Positions 1-6,193 are shown, counted from the first letter of the stretch. The stretch is DNA of 6,355 bases from Oscillospiraceae bacterium (GCA_017394565.1 JAFPXW010000043.1:1-6355); one strand, 5' to 3'. Notes: generated by a model not told the origin, from the letters alone. Made by a program: numbers and translations.

Positions 1-175
1 CATCGGGCGGGAGTGGATCCTGCCCTGCATCGGCCTGACACTGGCGCTGGGATTCGGCCTGACAATGACCGGAAGTGCCGTCGGGAAGAACTGTTCCACG
101 CGAAAAATGCAATGGCTCGGCGGCGTCATGTTGATCCTGCTGGCGGTGTGCAGGATACTTCCAGGCAAGCTATAG
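1..175 (+). CDS. MntP/YtaF-family (DUF204) membrane protein, C-terminal fragment
   Basis: An open frame enters from the left edge (first complete codon at base 2) and stops at TAG 173-175, giving 57 residues. The fragment has two hydrophobic segments, roughly residues 6-21 (beginning WILPCIGLTLALG) and 38-52 (beginning MQWLGGVMLILLA). They are joined by a short polar turn containing GSAVGKNCSTRK. A glycine-rich helix followed by a charged turn and a W/E-LGG-hydrophobic helix is the usual C-terminus of the MntP manganese exporter and of the related sporulation membrane protein YtaF. The nearby spore genes make YtaF possible, but the fragment cannot separate the two. The family assignment is recognition by eye from a short fragment, and the start lies outside the window. 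No T-run terminator follows the stop. Confidence 0.6.
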   Translation, partial: IGREWILPCIGLTLALGFGLTMTGSAVGKNCSTRKMQWLGGVMLILLAVCRILPGKL

Positions 176-190
176 AATAAGCCTATAGCT
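168..190. repeat. 8-bp perfect inverted repeat AGCTATAG-7-CTATAGCT
   Basis: AGCTATAG (168-175) and CTATAGCT (183-190) are exact reverse complements separated by 7 bases. The left arm overlaps the stop codon of the upstream gene. No T-run follows, so it is a poor intrinsic terminator. It may be an upstream operator for metY, whose predicted start of transcription is about 70 bases downstream. The function is inferred. Confidence 0.45.
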
Positions 191-220
191 ACCAATAGAT
201 TAATCATAGCAAAAATGCCC

Positions 221-249
221 TTGCATAGCGAAAAAAACTATGATATAAT
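221..249 (+). promoter_or_regulatory. Extended -10 vegetative promoter for metY
   Basis: A perfect extended -10 element, TGATATAAT (TG at 241-242, TATAAT at 244-249), is preceded by a weak -35 element, TTGCAT (221-226), at exactly 17 bases. Transcription would start near 256, which leaves a leader of under 30 bases before the metY start codon. That is too short for a SAM riboswitch or T-box. The perfect extended -10 makes this a confident sigma-A-type call despite the poor -35. Confidence 0.75.
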
Positions 250-264
250 ATAGATACCATCTAT
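250..264. promoter_or_regulatory. Candidate operator at the metY start site: ATAGAT-ACC-ATCTAT
   Basis: A perfect 6-bp dyad with a 3-base centre lies directly after the -10 hexamer and spans the predicted start of transcription (about 256). A repressor bound here would block open-complex formation or promoter escape. The same CTAT/ATAG sequence recurs upstream at 168-190, 195-198, 206-209 and 238-244. Cysteine and methionine genes of Firmicutes are often controlled by Rrf2-family (CymR) or LysR-type regulators. I cannot identify which protein would bind here. Confidence 0.4.
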
Positions 265-283
265 CACGAAAGGAAGTCCAACT

Positions 284-1549
284 ATGCAAATCGAAACCAA
301 ATGCCTGCACGAAGGCTATGTCAGAAAGAACGGCGATCCGGGCGCACTGCCGATCGTCCAGAGTACCACCTATGTATTCGATTCCACGCAGCATATCGCA
401 GATCTGTTCGATATGCCGACGGAGTGTATGTATTCCCGTTTCGCGAATCCCACCGTTGACGCGGTCGAGAAGAAGATCGCGGCCCTCGAAGGCGGTGTCG
501 GTGCGATGTGTACCACGTCCGGTCAGGCGGCATCCCTCCTGTCCGTGCTGAATCTCGCCAATGCCGGCGACAGCATCCTCGCGGTCAGCTCTCTGTACGG
601 CGGCACGGTCAATCTGTTCGCTGTTTCCCTCAAGAAGCTCGGCATCGAGTGCATTTTCGTCGATCCCGAGGCGGATGACGCGGCGCTCGAAGCTGCCATC
701 AAGCCCAATACCCGCCTTGTGTTCGGCGAAACCCTCGCAAATCCGGCTCTGAATGTGTTCGACATCGAGCGCTTTGCCAATTTCGCACACAAGCACAAGA
801 TCCCGCTGATCGTGGACAATACGTTCCCGACGCCGATCCTGTGCCGCCCGTTTGAATTCGGCGCAGACATCGTGGTTCACTCCACCACCAAGTACATGGA
901 CGGCCATGCACTGCAGGGCGGCGGTGTCATCGTGGATTCCGGCAATTTCGACTGGACAAACGGCAATTTCCCTGACTTCACCGAGCCGGACGAGAGCTAT
1001 CACGGCGTGGTCTACAGCAAGGAATTCGGCAACATGGCGTACATCATCAAGGCAAGAATGCAGCTCATGCGCGATTTCGGCTGCTATCCGGCGGCAAATT
1101 CCGCATTCCTGCTCAATCTCGGTCTGGAAACGCTGGCAGTGCGCATGGAGCGTTACTGCAAGAATGCGCTGATTGTTGCGAAATTCTTAGAGAGCTGCGA
1201 GGATGTGGCATCCGTTTCCTACCCCGGTCTGGAGGGCGACAAGTACTATGAGCGTGCCAAGAAGTACCTCCCGAACGGCTGCAGCGGTGTCATTTCGTTC
1301 AACATCAAGGGCGGCAGAGAGCGTGCGACCAAGTTCATGGATGCGCTGAAGCTGGCAAGCCGTGAGGTACACGTTGCGGACATCCGCACCTGCGTCCTGC
1401 ATCCGGCAAGCATGACCCACCGTCAGCTCACCGATGAGCAGCTTGTTGCCGCTGGTATTGATGCCGGCATGATCCGTTTCTCCGTAGGTCTGGAGAACGT
1501 GGACGACATTCTCGCCGACATCCAGCAGGCATTTGCAGCAAGCAAATAA
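284..1549 (+). CDS. metY: O-acetylhomoserine sulfhydrylase (O-acetylhomoserine aminocarboxypropyltransferase)
   Basis: This 421-residue cytosolic PLP enzyme of the Cys/Met-metabolism fold joins O-acetylhomoserine with sulfide to give homocysteine and acetate, or with methanethiol to give methionine. It is full length for the family (about 420-430). Visible landmarks are YSRFANPTVDAVE at 50-62, SSLYGGTVNLF at 102-112 with the PLP-stacking tyrosine Y105, and IVDNTFPTP at 176-184 with D178 for the pyridine nitrogen. The Schiff-base lysine is K203 in VHSTTKYMDGH. The C-terminal IRFSVGLENVDDI is typical. The DFTEPDESYHG insert favours MetY over cystathionine gamma-synthase or lyase. The start is set by AAAGGA (269-274), 9 bases before ATG. 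The gene appears to stand alone, with its own promoter and a terminator after it. Some family members also accept O-acetylserine or act as methionine gamma-lyase, so exact substrate choice is inferred. Confidence 0.93.
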   Translation: MQIETKCLHEGYVRKNGDPGALPIVQSTTYVFDSTQHIADLFDMPTECMYSRFANPTVDAVEKKIAALEGGVGAMCTTSGQAASLLSVLNLANAGDSILAVSSLYGGTVNLFAVSLKKLGIECIFVDPEADDAALEAAIKPNTRLVFGETLANPALNVFDIERFANFAHKHKIPLIVDNTFPTPILCRPFEFGADIVVHSTTKYMDGHALQGGGVIVDSGNFDWTNGNFPDFTEPDESYHGVVYSKEFGNMAYIIKARMQLMRDFGCYPAANSAFLLNLGLETLAVRMERYCKNALIVAKFLESCEDVASVSYPGLEGDKYYERAKKYLPNGCSGVISFNIKGGRERATKFMDALKLASREVHVADIRTCVLHPASMTHRQLTDEQLVAAGIDAGMIRFSVGLENVDDILADIQQAFAASK

Positions 1550-1565
1550 ATTGAAAAACAGGACA

Positions 1566-1608
1566 CGTTTCTCATAGATACAGGCGACGCCGCCATCTGA
1601 TGAGAACG
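1566..1608 (+). other. Stem-loop in the metY 3' region, possible regulatory RNA element
   Basis: TTCTCAT (1569-1575) pairs with ATGAGAA (1600-1606). The stem continues as AGAT (1576-1579) with ATCT (1595-1598), leaving G1599 bulged, and CG/CG closes the outside past a bulged T1568. The apical part can form a further GGCG (1583-1586)/CGCC (1591-1594) helix. It lacks a T-run, so it is not a terminator by itself. It lies just before a true terminator, in the position of an attenuator or a processed 3' UTR. It matches no riboswitch class I recognise. Confidence 0.4.
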
Positions 1609-1634
1609 AGCCCCAAATAAGCTCCCATCCATTC

Positions 1635-1675
1635 CCCTCGTTTTTATAGGATCTATAAAAGCGAGGGATTTTTTT
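1635..1675 (+). terminator. Strong intrinsic terminator downstream of metY
   Basis: The left arm 1635-1649 and right arm 1653-1667 pair over 15 positions (14 Watson-Crick pairs and one G-T wobble) around a 3-base GAT loop. The stem starts with CCCTCG/CGAGGG. It is followed by A1668 and seven T residues (1669-1675). The element ends metY transcription 86-126 bases after its stop. It also sits only 21 bases before the Shine-Dalgarno of the next gene, so it could act as an attenuator for that gene. Confidence 0.9.
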
Positions 1676-1711
1676 ACCCCAAAATCACCACACAACAAGG
1701 AGGACAAACTT

Positions 1712-2674
1712 ATGAAAATCGCAAAACGTTTCGGGATCTGGCTGGCAGGCATTCTGGTGATCCTGCTCATCGTCAATGCGGCGGTAACACTGCTTGCGAA
1801 AGCCGGCGGCACGGACATCCTGATGCCGTCCCTGAAGGGCTACTCCAAAAAGATGATCTTCACCGACGAAATGCCGACCGACGAAAAAGAAGCCAAGGGG
1901 ATGCGTGCCAGGCTCGGTGTCCGAGCGCTGCTGTCGGACATCCGGTTTGCGGACATGGGCGCAGGCGAGGGCGAGAATGGACTGCGGCGGCTCCTGTTCA
2001 GCGGGATGTGCCTTGACGAGAGCGTCATTTTCACATCGAGCGAGGGTGTGCATGACTTCTCGGAGGGCATCTATGCGGCGGTGTACGATGAGCAGATCGA
2101 GGGCGTGAAGCTTGTCCAGACGATCGGACTGATCGAGCTCAGGGCGTTTGCAAAGACCGAGGGCGTGGATGCACTCACGGAGGTCCTGCTGGCGCATCCG
2201 GACGCGGTGATCCAGCTGAATGCCTACACGATGGAGGGCCTTCACATCACGCCGGTGACGGTCACGGTGACGAGCGCTGACGGGTCGAGCGAGTATCTCA
2301 AAGCCGACTTCCCTGCGACGGGTGCGGTCATCGAGTCCGACACCTGCTACATCGTGAGCGACGAGCAGGACAGTCTGGGCAGCCGGCTGGCGCTGGCACA
2401 GATGGGGGAGCGTGCAAGTGACCGCGCCGCGCACAAGCTTCTGGAGAGCTTCCCATTCGGGCAGGCGAATGTCGGGGAGGGGAAGAACCACTACGCCATC
2501 GGCAGCATCATGTCCACGTGGATCGAGACCTCTGCGGACGGCAATGGCATGATCACCGTGGTGCGCATCGGGTATCTGCGCACTGTCCTGATTGCGACTG
2601 CTGTTTTGGGTGCAGTCCTGACAGCCGTTCTGCTTCTCATTTTTATCATGAAGGACAAGCGCACGGGGCATTAA
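1712..2674 (+). CDS. Hypothetical protein with N- and C-terminal membrane segments
   Basis: I do not recognise this 320-residue protein. Residues 1-6 are positively charged (MKIAKR), followed by a hydrophobic helix at about 8-28. A second helix spans about 290-313 and ends in the basic tail KDKRTGH. By the positive-inside rule both ends are cytoplasmic and the central ~260 residues are outside the membrane. The central region is soluble and acidic to mixed, with a beta-rich stretch near 178-215 (HITPVTVTVTSADGSSEYLK). There is no lipobox, protease, kinase or sortase motif that I can see. The start is firm: AAGGAGG (1697-1703) lies 8 bases before ATG. No complete promoter is visible between the preceding terminator and the Shine-Dalgarno, so the gene may depend on read-through or on a promoter I missed. 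It has its own terminator downstream. The gene is well supported as real; its role is unknown. Confidence 0.85.
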   Translation: MKIAKRFGIWLAGILVILLIVNAAVTLLAKAGGTDILMPSLKGYSKKMIFTDEMPTDEKEAKGMRARLGVRALLSDIRFADMGAGEGENGLRRLLFSGMCLDESVIFTSSEGVHDFSEGIYAAVYDEQIEGVKLVQTIGLIELRAFAKTEGVDALTEVLLAHPDAVIQLNAYTMEGLHITPVTVTVTSADGSSEYLKADFPATGAVIESDTCYIVSDEQDSLGSRLALAQMGERASDRAAHKLLESFPFGQANVGEGKNHYAIGSIMSTWIETSADGNGMITVVRIGYLRTVLIATAVLGAVLTAVLLLIFIMKDKRTGH

Positions 2675-2723
2675 AGCAGACCGTTTGTTCTATAGTTATA
2701 ATGAATACAAAACAAAATATCAC

Positions 2724-2757
2724 AAATAAAAGGCAGAACCCCTGCCTTTTATTTTTT
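2724..2757 (+). terminator. Intrinsic terminator of the 1712-2674 gene
   Basis: AAATAAAAGGCAG (2724-2736) and CTGCCTTTTATTT (2742-2754) form a perfect 13-bp stem with loop AACCC, and the T-run continues to 2757. The A-rich left flank would give a T-rich tail on the opposite strand as well, so it may also back up termination of the minus-strand unit. Confidence 0.88.
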
Positions 2758-2760
2758 ACG

Positions 2761-2804
2761 AAAAAAGCCCCTCCCCTACTCCGGCATGATTTCCGGCAGG
2801 GGAG
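2761..2804 (-). terminator. Intrinsic terminator of the sipL-spoIVA unit
   Basis: On the minus strand, CTCCCCT/AGGGGAG (2771-2777 with 2798-2804) and CCGG/CCGG (2781-2784 with 2793-2796) form a GC-rich stem. It has a small internal loop and an 8-base apical loop. Six T residues follow (the A-run at 2761-2766 on the plus strand). It lies about 80-125 bases beyond the spoIVA stop and back to back with the plus-strand terminator at 2724-2757. Confidence 0.82.
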
Positions 2805-2884
2805 AGGCGATGACACGCAAATGCGAAACATCGGCAAAACGGTGGAGCTGCGGAACATATGGACGATAACAGATTCTTGCGCTT

Positions 2885-4357
2885 TTATAGAATAAAGCAG
2901 ATGAGCCCGGAACAGCCCTCGTTGATGATTCTTTCGAGCGTCTCCTGAAGCTTCATGCGAGCCTCGATGGGCATCTTGCAGAGCTTGGAATGGAGCCCCT
3001 CACCGACAAGTTCATAGAGTGACTTGCCGAAGATGTTCGACTCCCAGATGCGCGTCGGATCCTCCTCGAAGCCTTGCAGCAGGTACATGACCAGTTCCTC
3101 CGACTGCTTCTCCGTACCAACGATGGGACTGACGGTGGTGGTGATGCCGGCTTTCATCATGTGGATGGACGGGGCAGACGCCTTGAGCCGGACACCGTAC
3201 TTGCCGCCCTGCTTGATGATCTCCGGTTCCTCGAGGTGGAGTTCCTCCGTGTCCGGCATGACGATGCCGTAACCGGTGGCTTCGACTTCACGCAGGGCAG
3301 GTTCGATGCGGGCGTAGGCACGTTTCACGTCGCACAGTTCGCGCAGGACCTCGAGCAGACCAGCCTCATCGCGGATGGTCAGTCCCGTCGCTTCGCTCAG
3401 GATGCCAAAGAACAGCGCATCGTCCAGCGCGACCGACAGCGTGACCGTCCCCGAGCCCAGGTCGATGGCGGACACCTCCGCACGCTTGACATACTCACAC
3501 TCGCAGATGGGAGCCGCCAGCCCGGCAGCGTCCTGCACGGTCGCAAGCCCTGCTGCCGCCGAACGGATGGCAGAGAACACTGCCTGCTTGACGGGATGAG
3601 TTTTCTCCAGCATGGAGATCCAGTTCGGCATGGCGAAATTCACCTCGCGGATGGGGAACGCATATAATAAAGCCGTCAGGATGCCGCGGATGTCATCCTC
3701 AGAAAGCGCCGTGCAGCTCACCGGCAGAACCGCCGTCCCGTAGCGCTCCTGCATTTCAGCCGCCAGTGTCTTGGCGGCATCGGCATCCGGATCGACACAG
3801 TTGAGCAGGATGACAAAGGGCTTGCCGAGCGCCTGCAATTCGCGGATGACACGCTCCTCGCACTCGGCGTATTCCTCGCGCGGAATGTCGCTGATACTGC
3901 CGTCAGTGGTCACGACCAGACCGATGGTCGCGTGTTCGGTGATGACTTTCTGCGTGCCGATCTCCGCCGCCATATTGAAGGGGATCTCCTCGTCGAACCA
4001 CGGCGTCATGACCATGCGCGGCATCTCATTCTCGATGTAACCGAGCGCCGACGGCACGATGTAACCCACACAGTCGATCATCCGCGCCCGGAACTGCGCA
4101 CCGTCAGAGAGCCGGACGGGGACGGCTTCCTCCGGAATGAATTTTGGTTCGGTGGTCATGATGGTCTTGCCGGCGGCGGATTGCGGCAATTCGTCGGTGG
4201 CGCGTTCGCGTTTGTAGTCGCCCTCGATGTTCGGGATGACGAGCTGTTCCATGAAACGCTTGATGAGCGTGGATTTTCCGGTGCGGACAGGGCCGACCAC
4301 GCCAATGTAAATATCACCGCCCGTGCGCAGGGCAATGTCGGTGTAAATATCTTGCAT
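2885..4357 (-). CDS. spoIVA: Stage IV sporulation protein A, spore coat basement-layer ATPase
   Basis: SpoIVA is the mother-cell ATPase that coats the outer forespore membrane and polymerises irreversibly after ATP hydrolysis, forming the platform on which the coat assembles. At 490 residues it matches the usual length of about 492. Visible features are RTGGDIYIGVVG near the N-terminus and Walker A GPVRTGKST at 22-30 with K28. The conserved DELPQSAAGKTIMTTEPKF block follows at 55-73, with the sensor threonines T68/T69. Walker B is MIDCVGY with D95. Near the C-terminus are DEPEIIKQG-like and GVRLKA-SIHMMK stretches, GTEKQSEELV, and the terminal ETLERIINEG block ending in FIL. These match the Bacillus protein closely, including the C-terminus used for forespore anchoring. 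The start is supported by AAGGAG (4365-4370 on the minus strand) 7 bases before ATG. The gene begins 17 bases after sipL ends, with no terminator between, so they are co-transcribed, most likely from the sigma-E-like promoter at 5949-5977. Confidence 0.97.
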   Translation of the reverse strand: MQDIYTDIALRTGGDIYIGVVGPVRTGKSTLIKRFMEQLVIPNIEGDYKRERATDELPQSAAGKTIMTTEPKFIPEEAVPVRLSDGAQFRARMIDCVGYIVPSALGYIENEMPRMVMTPWFDEEIPFNMAAEIGTQKVITEHATIGLVVTTDGSISDIPREEYAECEERVIRELQALGKPFVILLNCVDPDADAAKTLAAEMQERYGTAVLPVSCTALSEDDIRGILTALLYAFPIREVNFAMPNWISMLEKTHPVKQAVFSAIRSAAAGLATVQDAAGLAAPICECEYVKRAEVSAIDLGSGTVTLSVALDDALFFGILSEATGLTIRDEAGLLEVLRELCDVKRAYARIEPALREVEATGYGIVMPDTEELHLEEPEIIKQGGKYGVRLKASAPSIHMMKAGITTTVSPIVGTEKQSEELVMYLLQGFEEDPTRIWESNIFGKSLYELVGEGLHSKLCKMPIEARMKLQETLERIINEGCSGLICFIL

Positions 4358-4374
4358 AGAGGTTCTCCTTTTTA

Positions 4375-5916
4375 TTAGTAATTCACGATCGGGATGAGGA
4401 GCATTCCGGTTTCGGAGAGAATTTCGGCGGTCAGGTCGTTTTCCTCCATGATGGCATCCACGCTGGTGTGACAGCGCTTCGCAATGTCCCAGACGGGTTC
4501 GCCGGATGTCCCGTAGTACAGCTTCAGCGCAAAATCATGCGGATGCGCCGTTTCCTCCTGCACGGACAAGTCTGACAGCACCGTCACGCGCGAGGTGTGC
4601 GTGAGTGTCCCTTCAAGCCGGAGTTCTGCTTTCAGTGAAACCTCTCCGCCGCCCGTGAGCGTGTAGCTGCAATTCTCCGCACGGCCGCTTGCCGATACCA
4701 GATCCTCCGGCGTGAGCGCCGCCGAGGAAAACCGATGCTCGAATACTTCCTCGCGTTCCAGCAGACGCGGCATCCCACCCGATTCGCGGACAAGCACGCT
4801 CCAAAAAAGTTTCCCGTGAAACATCAGATCATTGCCGTCCGTTTCTGTCGAAAGATCCCGCACGTCGCACCACGCATCATAGACACAGTCGAGTTCGCTG
4901 TCGGTGCAGGGGATCTTCACCGCGCAGACCTGCATCTCCGAAAAGGGAACCGGCGCTCCGGCTGTCAGAAGTTCCACCGATGTGCAGTCACACGGATGCT
5001 CCGTCGAAAAAGCATCACGCAGCAGCTGCGCCGAGGTCAGGCGGACGGCTTCGAGATGCACGCGCAGTTCTGCTTCACACCGCAGCGCACGGATCTCACC
5101 GCTGGGATCGGCGGAGGTTTTCAGTTCACAGCTTGCCACGGTGCAGCGGATGCGCGTGTTGTCCTGTTCCTCCAGTCCGTCCGTTTCCAGAAGCTGGCTG
5201 AACGGCAGCGTGAAACTCAAAGGCTCCAGACTCGGCGAACCGTCACGCTCACACGCATACAGGATCGAGAGCCGGAGATTGCCCTGTGCCATGAGCTTGC
5301 CGGAGATGAATTTCTGCATCACGTCCACAGGCCGGGCATCGAGCCGCACGATGTGCAGAAGCGAGGGCTGGGTGCTGGCAAGTTCCAGATCTTCCGTCAG
5401 AATGATGCTCTGTGTGGTCTGGATGCATTTTTCCGGAAACTGCACCGTCACACGCTGTAACTGCAAGCCCTTGCCGTCCGCATCCGATAACACTTCCTGC
5501 CGCTGGTGCGACATCGTGCGAAGCCGGATCGTCACCGCACCGCGCACATCCAATCGCCGGCGGCTCACGGCGCGGCAGTTTACATAATCCACTTCCGGCA
5601 CGACCTCCACCGAAATGTCCTCGCCCTGCGGCAGATCCGCCGTCCGCGAAAACAGCAGCACCTGCGTGACGGATTGCAGGAGATCGGAATGTTCTCCGGT
5701 GTAGAGAATCCGCACTTCACAGCGCAGTTCGTAGGAAAGCCGGTCGCCGCTGATGGATTCGCTCAGAATGGTCGGCACGACGAAACACTTGACGAGCTTG
5801 CATACATCGGGGTAATAATCGGGCAGAACATAATCCAGTTCCAGTCCTTGCTCCTGTACGATGCAGCCCATCGGCCGGGCCGTCATGACAGCAGTGCGGT
5901 TGGTTGACAGTTCCAT
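4375..5916 (-). CDS. sipL: SipL-like spore coat morphogenesis protein (SPOCS/DUF3794 repeats plus C-terminal LysM)
   Basis: SipL is the clostridial partner of SpoIVA and the functional counterpart of SpoVID; it localises SpoIVA and the coat around the forespore. The chosen product has 513 residues. Three SPOCS-type segments can be made out at roughly 25-135 (VLPDYYPDVCK at 30-40), 171-292 (ISGKLMAQGNLRLSILYACE at 204-223) and 335-440. A LysM domain ends the protein at about 465-510, recognised by PVWDIAKRCHTSVDAIMEEN and MLLIPIV, with W476 in the usual position. The start at 5916 is preferred because AGGAGGT (5924-5930) lies 7 bases upstream. The frame is open back to 6099, but that extension would run through the predicted sigma-E promoter and an intergenic palindrome. 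There is no signal peptide or membrane segment, which fits a mother-cell cytosolic coat protein. The symbol rests on domain layout and on adjacency to spoIVA. Confidence 0.88.
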   Translation of the reverse strand: MELSTNRTAVMTARPMGCIVQEQGLELDYVLPDYYPDVCKLVKCFVVPTILSESISGDRLSYELRCEVRILYTGEHSDLLQSVTQVLLFSRTADLPQGEDISVEVVPEVDYVNCRAVSRRRLDVRGAVTIRLRTMSHQRQEVLSDADGKGLQLQRVTVQFPEKCIQTTQSIILTEDLELASTQPSLLHIVRLDARPVDVMQKFISGKLMAQGNLRLSILYACERDGSPSLEPLSFTLPFSQLLETDGLEEQDNTRIRCTVASCELKTSADPSGEIRALRCEAELRVHLEAVRLTSAQLLRDAFSTEHPCDCTSVELLTAGAPVPFSEMQVCAVKIPCTDSELDCVYDAWCDVRDLSTETDGNDLMFHGKLFWSVLVRESGGMPRLLEREEVFEHRFSSAALTPEDLVSASGRAENCSYTLTGGGEVSLKAELRLEGTLTHTSRVTVLSDLSVQEETAHPHDFALKLYYGTSGEPVWDIAKRCHTSVDAIMEENDLTAEILSETGMLLIPIVNY

Positions 5917-5923
5917 ATTGTGT

Positions 5924-5930
5924 ACCTCCT
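5924..5930 (-). promoter_or_regulatory. Strong Shine-Dalgarno that fixes the sipL start
   Basis: On the minus strand AGGAGGT lies 7 bases before the ATG at 5914-5916. No comparable site precedes the ATG at 6099, so the shorter, 513-residue product is the likely one. Confidence 0.85.
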
Positions 5931-5948
5931 CGTGGTTTTGGATGGTAC

Positions 5949-5977
5949 AGTGTATGCACAGGGAACCCATTTTATGT
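5949..5977 (-). promoter_or_regulatory. Sigma-E-like promoter of the sipL-spoIVA unit
   Basis: Read on the minus strand, CATACACT (5949-5956) is an exact match to the sigma-E -10 consensus CATACA(A/C)T. A -35 element ACATAAA (5971-5977) sits 14 bases upstream and matches the central CATA of the (G/T)(A/C)ATATT consensus. Transcription would begin near 5942, giving a leader of about 25 bases that includes the Shine-Dalgarno. This fits mother-cell expression early after asymmetric division, as known for spoIVA in Bacillus. The -10 is strong and the -35 only partial. Confidence 0.7.
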
Positions 5978-6038
5978 ACGAGCATGAAATGAACATTTTT
6001 ATCTAAACCGCAGTCGAGCCAACTTAAAGTTTTTTGCT

Positions 6039-6062
6039 CAAGCTTTTTTTCAAAAAAGCTTG
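6039..6062. repeat. 11-bp perfect palindrome CAAGCTTTTTT-TC-AAAAAAGCTTG
   Basis: The arms at 6039-6049 and 6052-6062 are exact reverse complements with a 2-base centre. There is no T-tail outside the stem in either direction, so terminator activity is doubtful. It lies 63 bases upstream of the sigma-E -35 element. Confidence 0.75.
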
Positions 6063-6086
6063 CAGGGTCGAGGGGCAGTGCCCCCG

Positions 6087-6158
6087 TCGCCGTCCGCATA
6101 AGCAGGCAGCCAGCGAGCTTGCGAGCGCGGCTGATCGCTTATACAGAGTAGACGGCGA
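6087..6158. repeat. Nested inverted repeat forming a 72-base rod
   Basis: Three sets of arms nest in order: TCGCCGTC (6087-6094) with GACGGCGA (6151-6158), ATAAGC (6098-6103) with GCTTAT (6137-6142), and CAGCC (6107-6111) with GGCTG (6129-6133). A small GCT/AGC hairpin is possible at the tip (6117-6126). The internal loops are asymmetric. Ordered nesting of three stems is more consistent with a real secondary structure than with chance. Confidence 0.6.
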
Positions 6159-6193
6159 AATCCCCTAATCGAAGGCGCTCCGAAAGGGGTGAA

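Noticed and set aside
200..1003. 267-codon minus-strand open frame opposite metY
   Set aside because: It overlaps a clearly recognised MetY coding region and the metY promoter, and its translation shows no family features.
1551..1579. TTGAAA with a weak -10 (ATAGAT) as a promoter for the 1712 gene
   Set aside because: The -10 matches poorly, and a start near 1586 would leave out half of the upstream hairpin. I keep it only as an unproven possibility.
1580..1615. Resemblance of the GGCGACGCCGCC...TGATGAG stretch to a fluoride (crcB) riboswitch
   Set aside because: The order of conserved blocks and the pseudoknot partner are not met, and there is no fluoride exporter gene next to it. The similarity is limited to short GGCG and TGATG strings.
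1685..2671. 328-codon open frame on the minus strand opposite the membrane-protein gene
   Set aside because: It mirrors the plus-strand gene almost end to end, is rich in H, R, D and Q as antisense frames of GC-rich genes are, and lacks a convincing ribosome site. The plus-strand gene has AAGGAGG, membrane helices and a terminator.
2697..2702. TATAAT between the two convergent units
   Set aside because: There is no -35 at suitable spacing. A terminator follows within about 25 bases and no gene lies downstream on the plus strand.
3074..3667. 197-codon plus-strand open frame opposite spoIVA, and similar frames at 3932-4378
   Set aside because: These are antisense shadows of spoIVA, whose conserved motifs are unambiguous. 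The translations are H/R/D-rich and resemble nothing.
4735..5587. Plus-strand open frames of 241 and 227 codons opposite sipL
   Set aside because: They are antisense to the SPOCS/LysM gene, overlap each other in different frames, and have no ribosome sites or recognisable motifs.
5917..6099. 61-codon N-terminal extension of sipL starting at 6099
   Set aside because: There is no Shine-Dalgarno at 6099. The segment contains a sigma-E-like promoter and a perfect palindrome, and the translated extension is not SPOCS-like. The ATG at 5916 has an ideal AGGAGGT.
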